Part shown: piece by piece, positions 34,701 to 44,100 of the stretch
Position numbering within the stretch: position 1 is the first letter of the stretch
How the letters are laid out: the number at the start of each line of letters is the position of its first letter
DNA from: Aquatica leii
Taxonomy: Eukaryota > Arthropoda > Insecta > Coleoptera > Lampyridae
DNA: 64,000 bases
Direction: 5' to 3'
NCBI GenBank assembly: GCA_035610365.1
Contig: CM069436.1
Location: 59,473,505-59,537,504 of the forward strand
Translations under genes and position numbers: made by a program
Notes under the pieces: model-generated
Database searches by the model: none
The model's input: the letters and a program-made list of their open reading frames with translations, nothing else
What the model was told of the DNA's origin: nothing

Positions 34701-35074
34701 TAAAACATTCGCGAATAGCGTCGAATCTACGATTCGATAAAGCCAAATTCCAGATAGCAAACGATAAATGCAAAAAGGTTGCGAATGTTCTAGACCAAGA
34801 TAACACGAATGTATAAGAATTGTACGATCATGCGGAAGGTCAGTTTTTGTATTTGCAGTTACTGAATGAAGTTCAAGTGTTGTTACGGTGAAGATAAATA
34901 AGTGATTAGCACGTGCGAAGTTTTAAATAAACAAAAGTGTACATCCAGGAACGTGAACGTGACTTTTAAAGTAAACAACTGTGTAGTGATAGCGTATTGT
35001 TGTTTTATATAAATTACGGTAAGTGTTTATTAAGTAACCTTAGATTAATTAGTTCGGTTAGTTTAAACGTGTAC

Positions 35075-35086
35075 ATAATTTTAGTA
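35075..35086. repeat. Left 12-bp target duplication of the PLE
   Basis: ATAATTTTAGTA is repeated exactly at 35966-35977. Confidence 0.9.
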
Positions 35087-35193
35087 TTTAGAATTATAAG
35101 CGACTTTCGGCTTAGACCGCGTCGTAGTAAAACACCCAGACTTAGGCTTGGTCATAGTCTCTTCTTGAGAGCCAAAACAAGAAGTAGAACTAG

Positions 35194-35679
35194 GCTAATA
35201 TTAAAACTGTCTTTACGACTAAGGATACCCTGAACACCTGGTTTACATCTGCGAAAGACAAACAAGGGGCTCTAAAACATGCCGGAGTTTACAAAATTCC
35301 TTGTTCCTGTGGATCAAGTTATATAGGACAGACGGGACGTTCTATTGAAGTTAGAGTAAAAGAACATATGGCTGACTGCAAACACAGCAGAGTTACTAAA
35401 TCAGCAGTGGCAGAACACGTGTGGAACCAAGGACACACGCTGAACTTTGACCAAACTAAAGTGTTGGCTAGAACTCCTTTCTACTTTCCCAGACTAATCC
35501 GCGAAGCTGTGGAAATAGAAAAACATCCTTGTAATATGAACCGAGAAGACGGTTTAAGACTCAGCAAATCTTGGCTACCAGTATTATATCCTCTAAGACA
35601 AAGATCGACCTTCTTGGAAAGGACACAAACACTTACTCCGAGTAATAACGAAGTCAGTCAAGCGGTAACGGAACGATAA
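35194..35679 (+). CDS. PLE GIY-YIG endonuclease domain (N-terminally truncated)
   Basis: This 162-codon open frame has no lesions. It begins directly after the inverted arm at NIKTVF and proceeds through a linker to GVYKIPCSCGSSYIGQTGRS, the GIY and YIG strands with a CxC pair between. Next come RVKEH, HVWNQGH (catalytic-region histidine) and EAVEIEK (acidic residue), the usual order of the GIY-YIG fold in Penelope enzymes. The nuclease nicks target DNA to prime reverse transcription. The polymerase half is absent, so the frame has no native start and is probably not expressed as such. Confidence 0.8.
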   Translation, partial: ANIKTVFTTKDTLNTWFTSAKDKQGALKHAGVYKIPCSCGSSYIGQTGRSIEVRVKEHMADCKHSRVTKSAVAEHVWNQGHTLNFDQTKVLARTPFYFPRLIREAVEIEKHPCNMNREDGLRLSKSWLPVLYPLRQRSTFLERTQTLTPSNNEVSQAVTER

Positions 35680-35747
35680 GGTTTGTTAATCACGCTAATC
35701 GCTATTGGTATAAATATCGTCATTTCCACTTTTTCTTTCAGTGACAT

Positions 35748-35795
35748 TTACCACTCTGAAGATGCAAGCTGCAATGTCTTGCGAAACGTCAGTTT
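35748..35795 (+). ncRNA. Hammerhead-ribozyme-like motif of the PLE
   Basis: CTGAAGA (35756-35762), one extra U, stem II GCAAG (35764-35768) with CTTGC (35778-35782), GAAA (35783-35786) and the palindrome ACGT (35786-35789), with C35790 as predicted cleavage base. Stem I pairs ACT (35753-35755) with AGT (35791-35793), and possibly an outer ACC with GGT. The one- to two-pair stem III without a loop resembles the minimal hammerheads reported from PLEs, which act best as dimers. Confidence 0.6.
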
Positions 35796-36013
35796 GTTTG
35801 GGTTCACGAACGACAATACGGCAAAGGCCAAGTTCTACTTCTTGTTTTGGCTCTCAAGAAGAGACTATGACCAAGCCTAAGTCTGGGTGTTTTACTACGA
35901 CGCGGTCTAAGCCGAAAGTCGCTTATAATTCTAAACATAACAACCGCGAAAGCTTAAGATTTTATATAATTTTAGTAGTTTAAATAATTAGTTTTATTAA
36001 TAACATTTGTTAC

Positions 36014-38085
36014 ACTATGTTCCAACAACACCAAAAAAGATTATACACATGGACAAAACCCGAAAAGGCAGACCAACCACAAAAACCAAATTAAATAGAT
36101 TACATAATGATCAACGAAAGATATAAAAATAGTGTAAAGAACACCAAGACATTTCCAGGGACAGACACTTCTTCTGACCATAACCCGGGAGTTGCTACGT
36201 TCTGCTTACGTCTTAAGAAAATGCAAAAATATAAGGGTTTTAATACCCAACAGATATCCGAACCTGAAATTAAAAATAAACTAATTACAAGAATTAACGA
36301 AGAATTAAAACAGATAAGAAGAAATCCTATTGAACAGGAAAATATAGACAACGCATGGATAACTATTAAAAAGAAAATTGTAAATGCAGCTAAAGAAACT
36401 TCAAAAAAGATATCTCAAAAACGAATATACAACAGCGCAAAAAGAGAGATAACAACAGAGATATTAAAGTTAATAAATAAAAAACGAGAAATAAAAAATA
36501 AAAACAATAAAGAATACAAAGAAGTTAACAGAACTATAAATATAAAGATACGAAAAACCCAGAAAAATTGGATAACAAAGAAATGCGAAGAAATCAAAAG
36601 ATTAGAAAGAGTTTACGATTCAAGAAACTTACACAAAAGTGTAAAATACGTATGCAATCTACGCAAAAAACTGATTACGGATTAATTATGAACAAACAGA
36701 GAAAAATAATCATAACAGTAGAAGAAAGACTTGCTAGATGGAAAGAATACGTGGAGGAATTATATCAGCATGACCAGATGAAATTTCTAACAAATTAATA
36801 AAACTCATAGATGATCGAAATTTAAACCTGCTACTAGAACTATTTAACGCAATACATAAAACAGTAAACATATCACAACATTAGCTGAAATCTACAATTG
36901 TCAGTCTCCCTAATAAAATTCAACCAAGAAAATGCGAAAAATACAGTCTAATGAGTCATGTACTGAAAATATTTCTAAAAATTGTACACGCTCGGATATA
37001 CGCCAAGAGCGAACTCACAATGTCTGAAACACAATTAGGCTTTAGAAATGGGTATAGAACGCGCAAAGCCTTATTTGTTCTCAATATAATAACTGAACGA
37101 TACCTAGATGTAAACAAAGATGTGTCCGTATGATTTATAGATTATACGAAAGCTTTTGACAGAATTCGTCACACGAAACTGTTAGAATTGCTACAACAAA
37201 TAAATGTAGACCATCAAGATATACAAATCATAAAAAACTTATAGTGGAAACACACGGCACATGTACGCATTCCAGAAGGAGTTACCGAAGAAATAAGCAT
37301 TAAACGTAAAGTGAGACAAGGATGCGTCTTGTCCCCTCTATGGTTTAACGTTTACTCCGAGACTATATTTAAAGAAGCATTAGAGGAAAGCACCGAGGGT
37401 ATTAAAGATAATGGCATTTTAATAAACAACTTGAAATATGCCGATGACACCATACTCATAGCAGAAACAGAAGAAGAACTACAAAAACTGTTTAACTGAG
37501 TATATGAAACTAGCAAATCCTATGGATTAGATATCAACCTTAAAAAATAAGTACATTGTAATTACAAAAAAACACCCAAGGCTAACAGGAATAATAATCC
37601 GCAATAAAATAATAGAGAGAACAACTACCTACAAATATTTGGGTACTATTATCAGTAATGAGGGAAGACAACAAAAACGAATACGTAGTCGCGTCGGAGA
37701 AGCAAAATGTGCATTTAACAAGCTAAAACCAATGTTAGCCAACCGCAACATTAAACTACAGCTCAGAAAAAGATCCTTAACATGTTACGTGTACTCGGTT
37801 TTACTATATGGAATGGAGTCTTGGACATTGACAGAAGATCTATGCAAAAAAATCAATGCCTTCGAAATGTGGGCTTACAGACGCATGTTGAAAGTATTTT
37901 GGGTTGACAAAGTGACTAACGACGAGATTCTAAATAGAATGAAATGCTCTCTGGAAATTATGACGAAAATTAAAAGACGAAAATTGGAATATCTTCGCAA
38001 TTGGTATACTAAATCCACAACATTGCTATTCCGTGCTGTCGCCTCCAAGATACAAACAGCCTTATTGATCGCCAAAATCCGTTAG
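36014..38085 (+). pseudogene. RTE LINE reverse transcriptase
   Basis: From the insertion border the frame reads RLYTWTKPE and IDYIMINERYKNS (end of the endonuclease), then a Lys-rich linker. The RT follows in several shifted frames: LMSHVLKIFLKIVHARIY, TQLGFRNGYRTRKALF, FIDYTKAFDRIRH (catalytic region A), VRQGCVLSPLWFNVYSE, LKYADDTILIAET (active-site YADD) and a C-terminal YLRNWYTKS...FRAV block to the stop at 38083-38085. At least two in-frame stops and several frameshifts inactivate it. Motif order and the short AAGAAAAAG tail fit the RTE clade. Confidence 0.8.
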
Positions 38086-38100
38086 GATAGGCACTGCAAG

Positions 38101-38960
38101 AAAAAGAATTTTTGGTAGATATAACATCCTTCAAAATTTTGTCAATACTTGTCATTCCCATGTGGCAATTGAAAACCTTTTAAGTTTGCATAAAGTTTTT
38201 TCAAACAATTTATTTCAAAAACTTTAAGTTTTAGTTGCTATAGTACTACAGAATTCTTTATCGAAGCTCTCACCTGAAGAACGTTACTGCAATTAATATT
38301 TTGCATGTATTGTCAAACGAGAATTTATCAGGTCGTTTTATCGTCTCAATATCTTTTAATTCTCAAATTGGTAAATTTGAATTTTTGAAACAGCAAGCTA
38401 AAAAGATTTCTCAGTTCAGAGAAAAGGTTAGGTAAATATACGGGAATACTTTTTCACTGTAAGAAATTTATTCATGAATTACTTTATTATGTCATAATTG
38501 TTTTTTTTTGCAGTATTAAACATACATGCGATATTTTCTGGCTATTGTCTGACAACAAGTACTTTTTTTGAGAATGTTTACGAGCATATTAATCGGTAAA
38601 TCAATTACGATTTCGATGTGTTACATGTGAGAGATTCAATGAGGTAAAAATGCATTTTCATTTTAGCTTTCGTTTTGTATCAGCGCCCCGCGTTGAGCGC
38701 TAAAAACATGTTGTTGTAAAACGTAACTTTGCACTAAAGTGCGATCATTTACTGATAACTTGTTGGCAGTTGTACCTAATGAAATTCAGCCTTAAAAACT
38801 AAAACTATATCAATTGTTTAATCAAATTTGTGCATTTTTGAGTAGATGCTTAAAAAATATGCCTGCAAAAATCAAACTAGACCTAATTTTGAATTATAAG
38901 TTTGCGCTTGTAACATTGTTAACGTGAAACGTAGTCTTTCTTTCTTTTTTTATGTATTAA
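38101..38960. other. No gene seen
   Basis: AT-rich, no recognised repeat or protein. Confidence 0.45.
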
Positions 38961-38967
38961 AGAATAT

Positions 38968-39260
38968 ATACCGTCACAAATTTTAAAACTAAATTTATTT
39001 AAAACTATTTACACGTAATTTAAAACTTTTTATTTAAATTAACTAACATGTAACGATATTTAGGAAAAACAACTTACAAGTAATTTATATATGACTATCA
39101 CTTGATATTTATACACAATGTTTGTAGATAACTTTGCACTTTATTATCTTCTACACTTGATGCACTTTTTATTTTAACAACACCTTCACTCACAAAACGT
39201 TGTGTTTATTTTCACGCAAGTTTTCAAATACTTCGGAAACATTTCAATATATGTATATGT
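38968..39260 (-). mobile_element. Possible LTR fragment
   Basis: On the minus strand the segment contains a GTGTATAAATATC TATA-like box and ends TTTGTGACGGTA, the same terminal word as the LTR at 3946. Overall similarity is weak, so this call is tentative. Confidence 0.3.
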
Positions 39261-39607
39261 TTTATTTTGTTTTGTATAAAAAGTTGCTTACCTGAGTAGT
39301 ATCTGGGATTGACCTATTGGTTGCTTTATGTAGATCTCGTTCGATAAGTCATAAATTGATATATGCTTTTTGAATGTATGCTTCCCTTCAATATTCCATT
39401 TTCAGCTACTGTTAGAAAAATCGTTTATGTTGCCAGACTCGCTATAAGTGCAAATACTTTACTAGTGACGTGAAATCCTCTGCGCGGTTTTGTAGTGTAA
39501 GTTTTAAGTTACGCCACTAATTTAAATTAAAGGTGAATTAATTATGTGCAAATTCAATTTACCTTAATATCAAGTTTTTACTATTAAAGTTCTTTACAAC
39601 CTCGATA

Positions 39608-39752
39608 GAGAATAGTATATTGCATAATGAGTAAGGAATGGTTGTCATTGCCAACGAGTATGAAAATTTGCAACTGAGCCGAAGGCGAGGTTGGTAATTC
39701 GTACGAGTTGGCAATACACATTCCTTACGAATTATACACTATACTTTTTCTA
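39608..39752. repeat. Imperfect foldback (~45-bp arms)
   Basis: GTATATTGCATAATGAGTAAGGAATG on the left pairs with CATTCCTTACGAATTATACACTATAC on the right, around a central segment with ATTGCCAAC/GTTGGCAAT. It is probably a small MITE or hairpin. Confidence 0.6.
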
Positions 39753-39759
39753 CGACTCT

Positions 39760-41640
39760 ATATTTAATTAGTAATCAAAGTTATACAGAATTTTACGAAA
39801 AAATAACGCAGAAAATAAATAAACTAATTTAAAAATTTGTATTGGTAATACCTAAAATGACAATAAAAAAATTATGTTAAAACTTGTATTTATTTTATGT
39901 CAACTTGACAGCGTTTGTACTATTAGTTATCTGTTACTTTTATTTTATTCTTGTTTTTTTACTCATCTCTAGTTAAAGAAATGCTGAGTATAATTTACTT
40001 ACTTTAAAGGCATGCAATTTTAGTTCACTTCACTTCAAATCATTTAGTATTTGAATTTCTTTTAATACATTAATTTCAAGCATAACCTAATACGAATGAG
40101 CTAGAATAGTTTGAAAAGTACTAATGATTCAATGACAAGATTTTGCTTTTGCAGCCAGTAAGTAAAAGAAATCTATTCATGCGAAGCCTGAATCGTTAAC
40201 AATGTCGTCAAGTTCTGACAAATGTTGATATGTGATAGTTTTTCCTAGAAGCTTCAACTAAATAACATGTGAATGTGACTTACAAAGCAAATAAGGTAAA
40301 TTTGTAAATGTTTAAAGATAGTTTGTAATTAATAAGTGTTATTTTTAAGAATCACGCTTTCCGAACTAAGAAGGTAATAAGAACATCGTAGTTAAAGAAT
40401 TGAAAAAAATACCTTTTAGAAAATTCAAAATAGTTAATTATTCTAATGGATCAAATATGCTGTAATAATTTTTACTGCAAAATTAGTTTAAATATGTGTA
40501 ATTAATTGTTAACAAAACACATTGTAGGTAAAAGAAACGAGCGATTCAGTGCTTTTGCTTATAATTGCATCTAAATATATAATTTTTTCAATGTATAAAC
40601 CAGTGGTTTGCATTAGTCTTGTAACAATTGATTGTATTTATGTTTATCTTGTGTTATTTATTATAACAAAAGTACAAAGTGTTTGTGATTACATTTTTAA
40701 GAAGGTAGCGACAATGTGCGAATACATTATTTTTACAAAATTATAATATAATATGTAGTAAAAGTATACATAAATACTTATGAAAACTGCAATAATATAG
40801 GGATAAATAATAACAAACAGATATCAGGCATGTGCATAACAAAGATTTTGATATCTTGCAACTATCGATGAACACCAAAAGATAATTGGATACTTCTGAA
40901 TTGTCATGCAGTTTAAAAAACTGATAATGTTCTAATAAATACTAACTTCTTTAACTTAATTTGAGCATGTTATCATAAAATGAGTAATTTTATTTTAAGG
41001 ATTAAATTACTTAATCTGTTTATAACACTGCAAAAATCTGGTAAAATACTGTTAATATTTCCTTCCCATCAAAAGAAAACCCTGCATGAAAACAAGTAGT
41101 AAGGTTGCAAATTAGAAGTCTTTATTTGTTCTAATTACTTTGAACTTCTAAAATATATTTATGTTTCATTACAAGAAAGTCACCACTAAACGTTTACGAA
41201 TATAACCTAAAATATGTAATTTATAAAACACTTATTTTACGCTATAAACTAATGCAATACCTTATACATGACACTCCATGATTTCGTTTTTAAATTTCAT
41301 AATTTGTGATGCAGAGAATATTTGTAAAAGTCTTCTAAATTATGTTTTCATAATTCACTATCCTGTACGTTAATAGGTTTGACCTGTACGGAAATGGCTT
41401 TGACCTGTACGGAAATGGAATTAGACAATCACAATGCACAACGTTGCCTAATCGCAATTAAACATACAATGTATCGTATTATCTGTTAGTCGTAGAAAAA
41501 TGAATTTTTCCACATCAAGACAGGTTTTGTTTTCATTAAACCTTTATATTAAATTTTATATACATTAAAAAAAGTACAGAAATCTTTATTAGAGTAAACG
41601 TCAATTAATAAAGGGCATCCATAAATACTTGTATTTCACA
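39760..41640. other. No gene seen; one short direct repeat
   Basis: The only structure found is a perfect 20-bp direct repeat, TTTGACCTGTACGGAAATGG, at 41378-41397 and 41399-41418. Confidence 0.5.
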
Positions 41641-41647
41641 TGATATA

Positions 41648-42076
41648 CAGGGTTTGCCATTACTCCGGCCTCGGTCTCTAGTGTATATGTACAAATGTCA
41701 GCATAAAATGTTTAGACTGTACTCATTTTTATTAAAAAGCTACATGTTTTAAAAATATTTTTGTTTATACAGGGTATTTAATTAACTCTGGGCAGCACAA
41801 AGTTACACTTTTTTAAATAGCAATCCATCAATTTTTTATGCTGTTTGATATAGGCTTAATTTAGATGAAACATACTTTTAAAATTTTTTGAAATGATTGC
41901 GTCGTTGCCATTTTAGAGCAATTTTAAAAAAAAATTAGCATCTAAACATCGTGCTTAAACAAAAATATTTTTACAACATGCAGCTTTTCAATAGAAATGA
42001 GTACAGTGCTAAACATGTTATGCTGACATTTATACAAAGTCACTAGAAACCGAGGCCGGAGTAATGGAAAACTCTG
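41648..42076. mobile_element. TA-flanked MITE with ~120-bp inverted repeats
   Basis: The ends are CAGGGTTTGCCATTACTCCGG and, in complement, CAGAGTTTTCCATTACTCCGG, each next to TATA (41644-41647 and 42077-42080). Similarity of the arms continues inward for about 120 bp to AAAATATTTTTGTTTA. The TA target and CAG end are typical of Tc1/mariner derivatives. There is no coding capacity. Confidence 0.8.
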
Positions 42077-42327
42077 TATATGTTAGACAACCAACACGTC
42101 GTACATTTGTATCAAATAAAACAAAATTTACAATGTGAAATGTTTGAATTAAGGTTAAGTAATTAATGAAAAACGGTAGCATAGTAACAACAATACTTAT
42201 TTATTTGAAATAAAAATTGGTAATAACAATTATTTAAAATTTATAACCGGTGTTCAGTGTGTTGCTCTTTTGCTGCGATACACGTGTTAACTCTTTTCTT
42301 TAAATTTTAGAAAACATTTCGAAGCTC

Positions 42328-42403
42328 TCAAGAAGAGACTAGGACCAAGCCTAAGTCTGGGTCTTTAACTACGACGCGGTCTAAGCCGAAAGTCACTTAT
42401 AAT
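42328..42403 (+). mobile_element. 76-bp PLE terminal fragment with 13-bp target duplication
   Basis: The insert corresponds to the terminal sequence at 35852-35927 (AAGAAGAGACTAGGACCAAG ... GCCGAAAGTCACTTATAAT). It is flanked by CATTTCGAAGCTC at 42315-42327 and 42404-42416. It lies within or at the edge of a mariner-like pseudogene. Confidence 0.85.
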
Positions 42404-42416
42404 CATTTCGAAGCTC

Positions 42417-43150
42417 ATCAACTTCAATATTTCGAATAGCATCAGTAATTGGATGTTTTAAGCCTTCAATATTACGCCGCTGATTCTTATATGTATACTG
42501 TATTTTCTAAATGTTCGTAAAGGTCAAAATCTAGTGGCGTAAGATCTAGAGATTGTAGAGCATATAAACCTTGGCTTATTACTTTTTCATTGTAGAATTG
42601 CTAAATAAATTGAATTGTAGCTCGAGTGGTATAAGCCGTTGCATTGTTGTGCTGAAAGGTACCAAATTAAAGTTTGTTGTCATCTAGCTGCTCGAAAAAT
42701 TGATCCAAAACGTTACGGTAACGTTCTGCGCTTACAGTACTGTAAAAAATTATTAGACCAATTATCGTTCTCTGTGTAATTGCAATCGATACACCAACTT
42801 TCAAAGGATGCAATGTTGTGTGGATTTTTAGTTGTCCAAGTACGATAATTTTGGTTATTTACATGCCCACTTAAATTAATCTATGTTTTGTCCGTATAGA
42901 AAGTTAAATCCAAGAGGTTATCGTTACTTAAATGTTTTTTAAGCAATTCACAAAATTATACTCGCTGCAAGAAGCTAGTAGTACGTAGTTCTTGGTGAGC
43001 CGTAACTTTGTAAAGAGTCGACAAAAGGATTTTTTTAAAGCTTTGTGGGAAGTTCTTACTGACAATCCAAAAAATTCAATGCTGTAATTTAAAAATGTAA
43101 CGTAATGACCACAGTGAGTATAGTAGAAGTTCCTGTAGGTTTTTCCTTGC
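42417..43150 (-). pseudogene. Tc1/mariner transposase, second lineage
   Basis: Reading minus strand in shifted frames: LYKVTAHQELRTT, FYTDKT, INLSGHVNNQNYRTW, TTKNPHN, FQHNNATAYTT and SLDLTPLDFDL. These are the R..fC, DEAWF-LSGyVNsQN, FQQDGAtAHT and RSPDLTPLDF-LW blocks of mariner transposases. The first catalytic Asp lies in YTDK, the second is changed to Asn (HNNA), and the third lies in PLDF. Several stops are present. It differs from the family at 52859, which has FSDECYF. Confidence 0.75.
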
Positions 43151-43159
43151 AAATGCAAT

Positions 43160-43760
43160 TTTTATTTAAAAATCGTTTAATTAAAGTTATTTTCGTTGTA
43201 GAAAAGTATCGTAAGTAAAGTTTGCTTCTGGGAAATGTTCTTTCAATTGATAGATGCAACTTTGATCAAGTTCCATGGAGATTGCAAGTACCACCTTGAA
43301 AACGCGCTCTTACAATAAAGGTTTAATGCTATTAACATAAATTACAAAAATTAGAAAACCTCAAAATTACAGCTGTTATTCAGTACTTACTTAGAGAAAA
43401 GAAAACACAAATAGTGCTGAATAGTTATAACAATAGCTGTTTTAAAATATAAAAATAGATAATAAGGAAAACGACGAAAAATAACACTCGATATAAACAA
43501 AGTGTCAAACGAGAATGTTACTAAACGGTAACATTACCAACCTGAAACAATGCTGATGTTCAACTCTTAGGTCATGTGGTAAATGGGTTTTAATAAAGTC
43601 CCTGTATGACTATTATTGGTTTTTTTGTAATAATTTGTTAATATCCTAAATTCCGTAATGTAATTTTGACCGATTACGGACTCATTTTTAAATATTGTGA
43701 CTGTTAAATTATAGTTGTCAGATAAATTACTGTGAACTTAAACTTTAATAACGCAAATAA
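43160..43760. other. No gene seen
   Basis: AT-rich flank of the CACTG-type transposon. No repeat identified. Confidence 0.4.
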
Positions 43761-44100
43761 CACTGGTCTGCATGCAAATCGGCCCTGATACCATTCTTGA
43801 TGATTCCTATGTAAAATGACCTCCTGATTCCAAAAATGAGCTCGGTTTTTACCCATCACCCACCTATTTTGGGCGGACTCCATTTTTATTTTATTTTTTG
43901 CATTTTTTTTTTAGAATTTTAACTTACAGCCGTTAAACATCCCAAAGCAGGTAATAAAATTTATACTAAAAGTTTTGCTATAAAATGTATATAGAAACAA
44001 CAATAAAATTCAAATATATATATATATAAGTTTAACTTTATTCATTGCCATTTGACTTACAAATTTGGTCGTGTTGTCTATACATATATATTACATTTTC

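Larger units (their letters stand above)
35087..35965 (+). mobile_element. Complete Penelope-like insertion with inverted ends
   Basis: The 879-bp insertion is bounded exactly by the 12-bp duplication. The first 105 bp (35087-35191) are the reverse complement of 35831-35935. A 30-bp extension (35936-35965) follows at the right end only. Known PLEs have terminal repeats in direct or inverted orientation plus a one-sided extension of about 30-40 bp, which this matches. Between the arms lie the GIY-YIG part of the polyprotein and a hammerhead-like motif. The element is 5'-truncated, so the inverted arm probably arose during insertion. Confidence 0.85.
34701..36013 (+). mobile_element. Solo LTR (~420 bp) split by a Penelope-like insertion
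   Basis: The LTR runs 34701-35086 and resumes at 35978-36013; the rest is a PLE. It starts TAAAACATTCGCG, like the gypsy LTR at 31365, and ends ACATTTGTTAC. It contains a GAATGTTCTAGA heat-shock-like triplet (34783-34794) just before a TATA-like TGTATAAG (34809-34816). It also has the AAATAAGTGATTAGCACGTGCG block shared with 3946-4811. The 5-bp duplication defines its borders. Confidence 0.7.
33660..38100 (+). mobile_element. RTE-type LINE, interrupted by a solo LTR
   Basis: The order is a GC-richer 5' region with CCAGGTGGCGGATCGGGGAA (about 33722-33741), an endonuclease reading frame (34144-34700), a foreign insertion (34701-36013), then the rest of the polyprotein (36014-38085) ending just before a short AAGAAAAAG tail. 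The coding sequence resumes in register across the insertion. Confidence 0.8.

Noticed and set aside
34329..34760. 143-codon minus-strand frame opposite the RTE endonuclease
   Set aside because: Antisense shadow; the plus strand has the GDFNAK and RWPGSG motifs.
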